Origin: Candidatus Shapirobacteria bacterium
GTDB lineage: Bacteria; Patescibacteriota; Microgenomatia; UBA12405
Direction of reading: 5' to 3'
Assembly: GCA_003647605.1 (NCBI GenBank)
Contig: QMND01000039.1
Span: 1 to 6,169 of the forward strand
DNA: 6,169 nucleotides
Below are positions 5,869 through 6,169 of the stretch, one piece after another. The notes under the pieces are model-generated. The model was given only the letters and a program-made list of their open reading frames with translations. It had not been told where the DNA came from and made no database searches. A program made the translations under genes and the position numbers. Positions within the stretch are counted from its first letter, which is position 1. Each line of letters begins with the position of its first letter.

Positions 5869-6147
5869 TCAAGCAAATTTAATTTCTAGTTTTTTCCCTA
5901 AAGAGCTAGCTATCCGCTCAACTAAACCAACTGAAGGACTAACTGTCATATTTTCGATTCTAGATATAACAGCCTGAGTAGTTCCAGCTTTTTTAGCCAA
6001 TTGTCTTTGAGAAATTTTAGCCTTAATTCTAGCTTTAATTATTTCCCTAGTAATTTGATAAGCAACTCGGCTTTTATCCCATTCTTTCTTAAACTTTGGT
6101 TTTTTAAGTTGTATTTCTAAGTATTTATTTAAAGTTATGTTTTTCAT
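5869..6147 (-). CDS. XRE-family HTH protein, type II antitoxin-like (HigA-like)
   Basis: 92 residues. The N-terminal part (MKNITLNKYLEIQLKKPKFKKEWDK) matches the lead-in common in antitoxins paired with RelE/Gp49-like toxins. Residues about 36-90 are a Cro/C1-type helix-turn-helix: QRQLAKKAGTTQAVISRIEN (47-66) holds the scaffold and recognition helices, and the protein ends SSLGKKLEIKFA. Such proteins bind their own promoter, alone or with the toxin. No toxin is in the window: downstream is the radical SAM gene, and only 22 bp lie upstream, where toxins of this arrangement usually sit. The frame stays open upstream of the ATG to the window edge, so a longer form cannot be excluded. A -10 box 6 nt from the ATG supports this start. 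It could be a true antitoxin, an orphan or a plain repressor. Confidence 0.85.
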   Translation of the reverse strand: MKNITLNKYLEIQLKKPKFKKEWDKSRVAYQITREIIKARIKAKISQRQLAKKAGTTQAVISRIENMTVSPSVGLVERIASSLGKKLEIKFA

Positions 6148-6153
6148 GAAACA

Positions 6154-6159
6154 ATGATA
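6154..6159 (-). promoter_or_regulatory. Candidate -10 box of the XRE gene, leaderless position
   Basis: TATCAT (5 of 6 to TATAAT) on the minus strand ends exactly 6 nt before ATG 6147, the same spacing as at the two other promoters in this window. The -35 region would lie beyond the window edge, so the call rests on the -10 and its spacing. Confidence 0.42.
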
Positions 6160-6169
6160 TCTTTTTAGA

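Noticed and set aside
6144..6169. End of an upstream toxin gene overlapping the XRE start (ATGA overlap)
   Set aside because: In the frame that would give an ATGA stop-start overlap, a TAA occurs about seven codons upstream. Another frame would end in TAA inside the XRE gene, but only a few codons are visible, too few to support a gene.

Overview
The window is AT-rich, and every gene I can support lies on the minus strand. It reads as a contig from a Candidate Phyla Radiation (Patescibacteria) bacterium, most likely of the Parcubacteria/Microgenomates type. The basis is the set PrgI-family protein with a fused carboxypeptidase-regulatory-like domain, TraC-like protein and VirB4/TraC ATPase, together with compact spacing, Lys/Glu-rich proteins and very short leaders. 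This is an inference from family knowledge, with no database search behind it. TGA serves as a stop in two genes, so the recoded (UGA = Gly) Gracilibacteria/Absconditabacteria are unlikely.

Layout in the direction of transcription (high to low coordinates). (1) 6169-5025: an XRE-type helix-turn-helix protein resembling a type II antitoxin (5869-6147), followed after 25 bp by an SPL-family (COG1533-like) radical SAM protein (5025-5843). (2) 5024-3747: a promoter region with an imperfect 22-bp direct repeat (4971-5024), an AAA_14/DUF4143 ATPase (3821-4954) and an intrinsic terminator (3747-3766). (3) 3717-1: a type IV secretion/conjugation-type operon with its own promoter. It encodes a PrgI-like membrane protein with a C-terminal beta-sandwich domain (2753-3682), a TraC N-domain-like protein (1984-2721) and a VirB4/TraC ATPase (1-1997). 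The ATPase gene is still open at the window edge and ends inside 17 perfect GGAGTT units, which encode a (Thr-Pro)n tail.

The genes of region 3 probably form the inner-membrane and energy module of a T4SS-like machine: the PrgI/VirB3-like protein anchors and docks the VirB4 hexamer, and the small TraC-like protein may be an accessory subunit. Regions 1 and 2 look like independent small accessory units (antitoxin-like regulator, radical SAM enzyme, DUF4143 ATPase).

The most interesting structural signal is promoter placement. Three genes have a TATAAT-like -10 box exactly 6 nt before the ATG (TATAAT, TAGAAT, TATCAT), which puts the predicted +1 on the A of the start codon. They appear to be leaderless first genes of transcripts. 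The one strong Shine-Dalgarno sequence is at an operon-internal overlapping start (VirB4). No CRISPR array, tRNA, rRNA or insertion sequence was seen.
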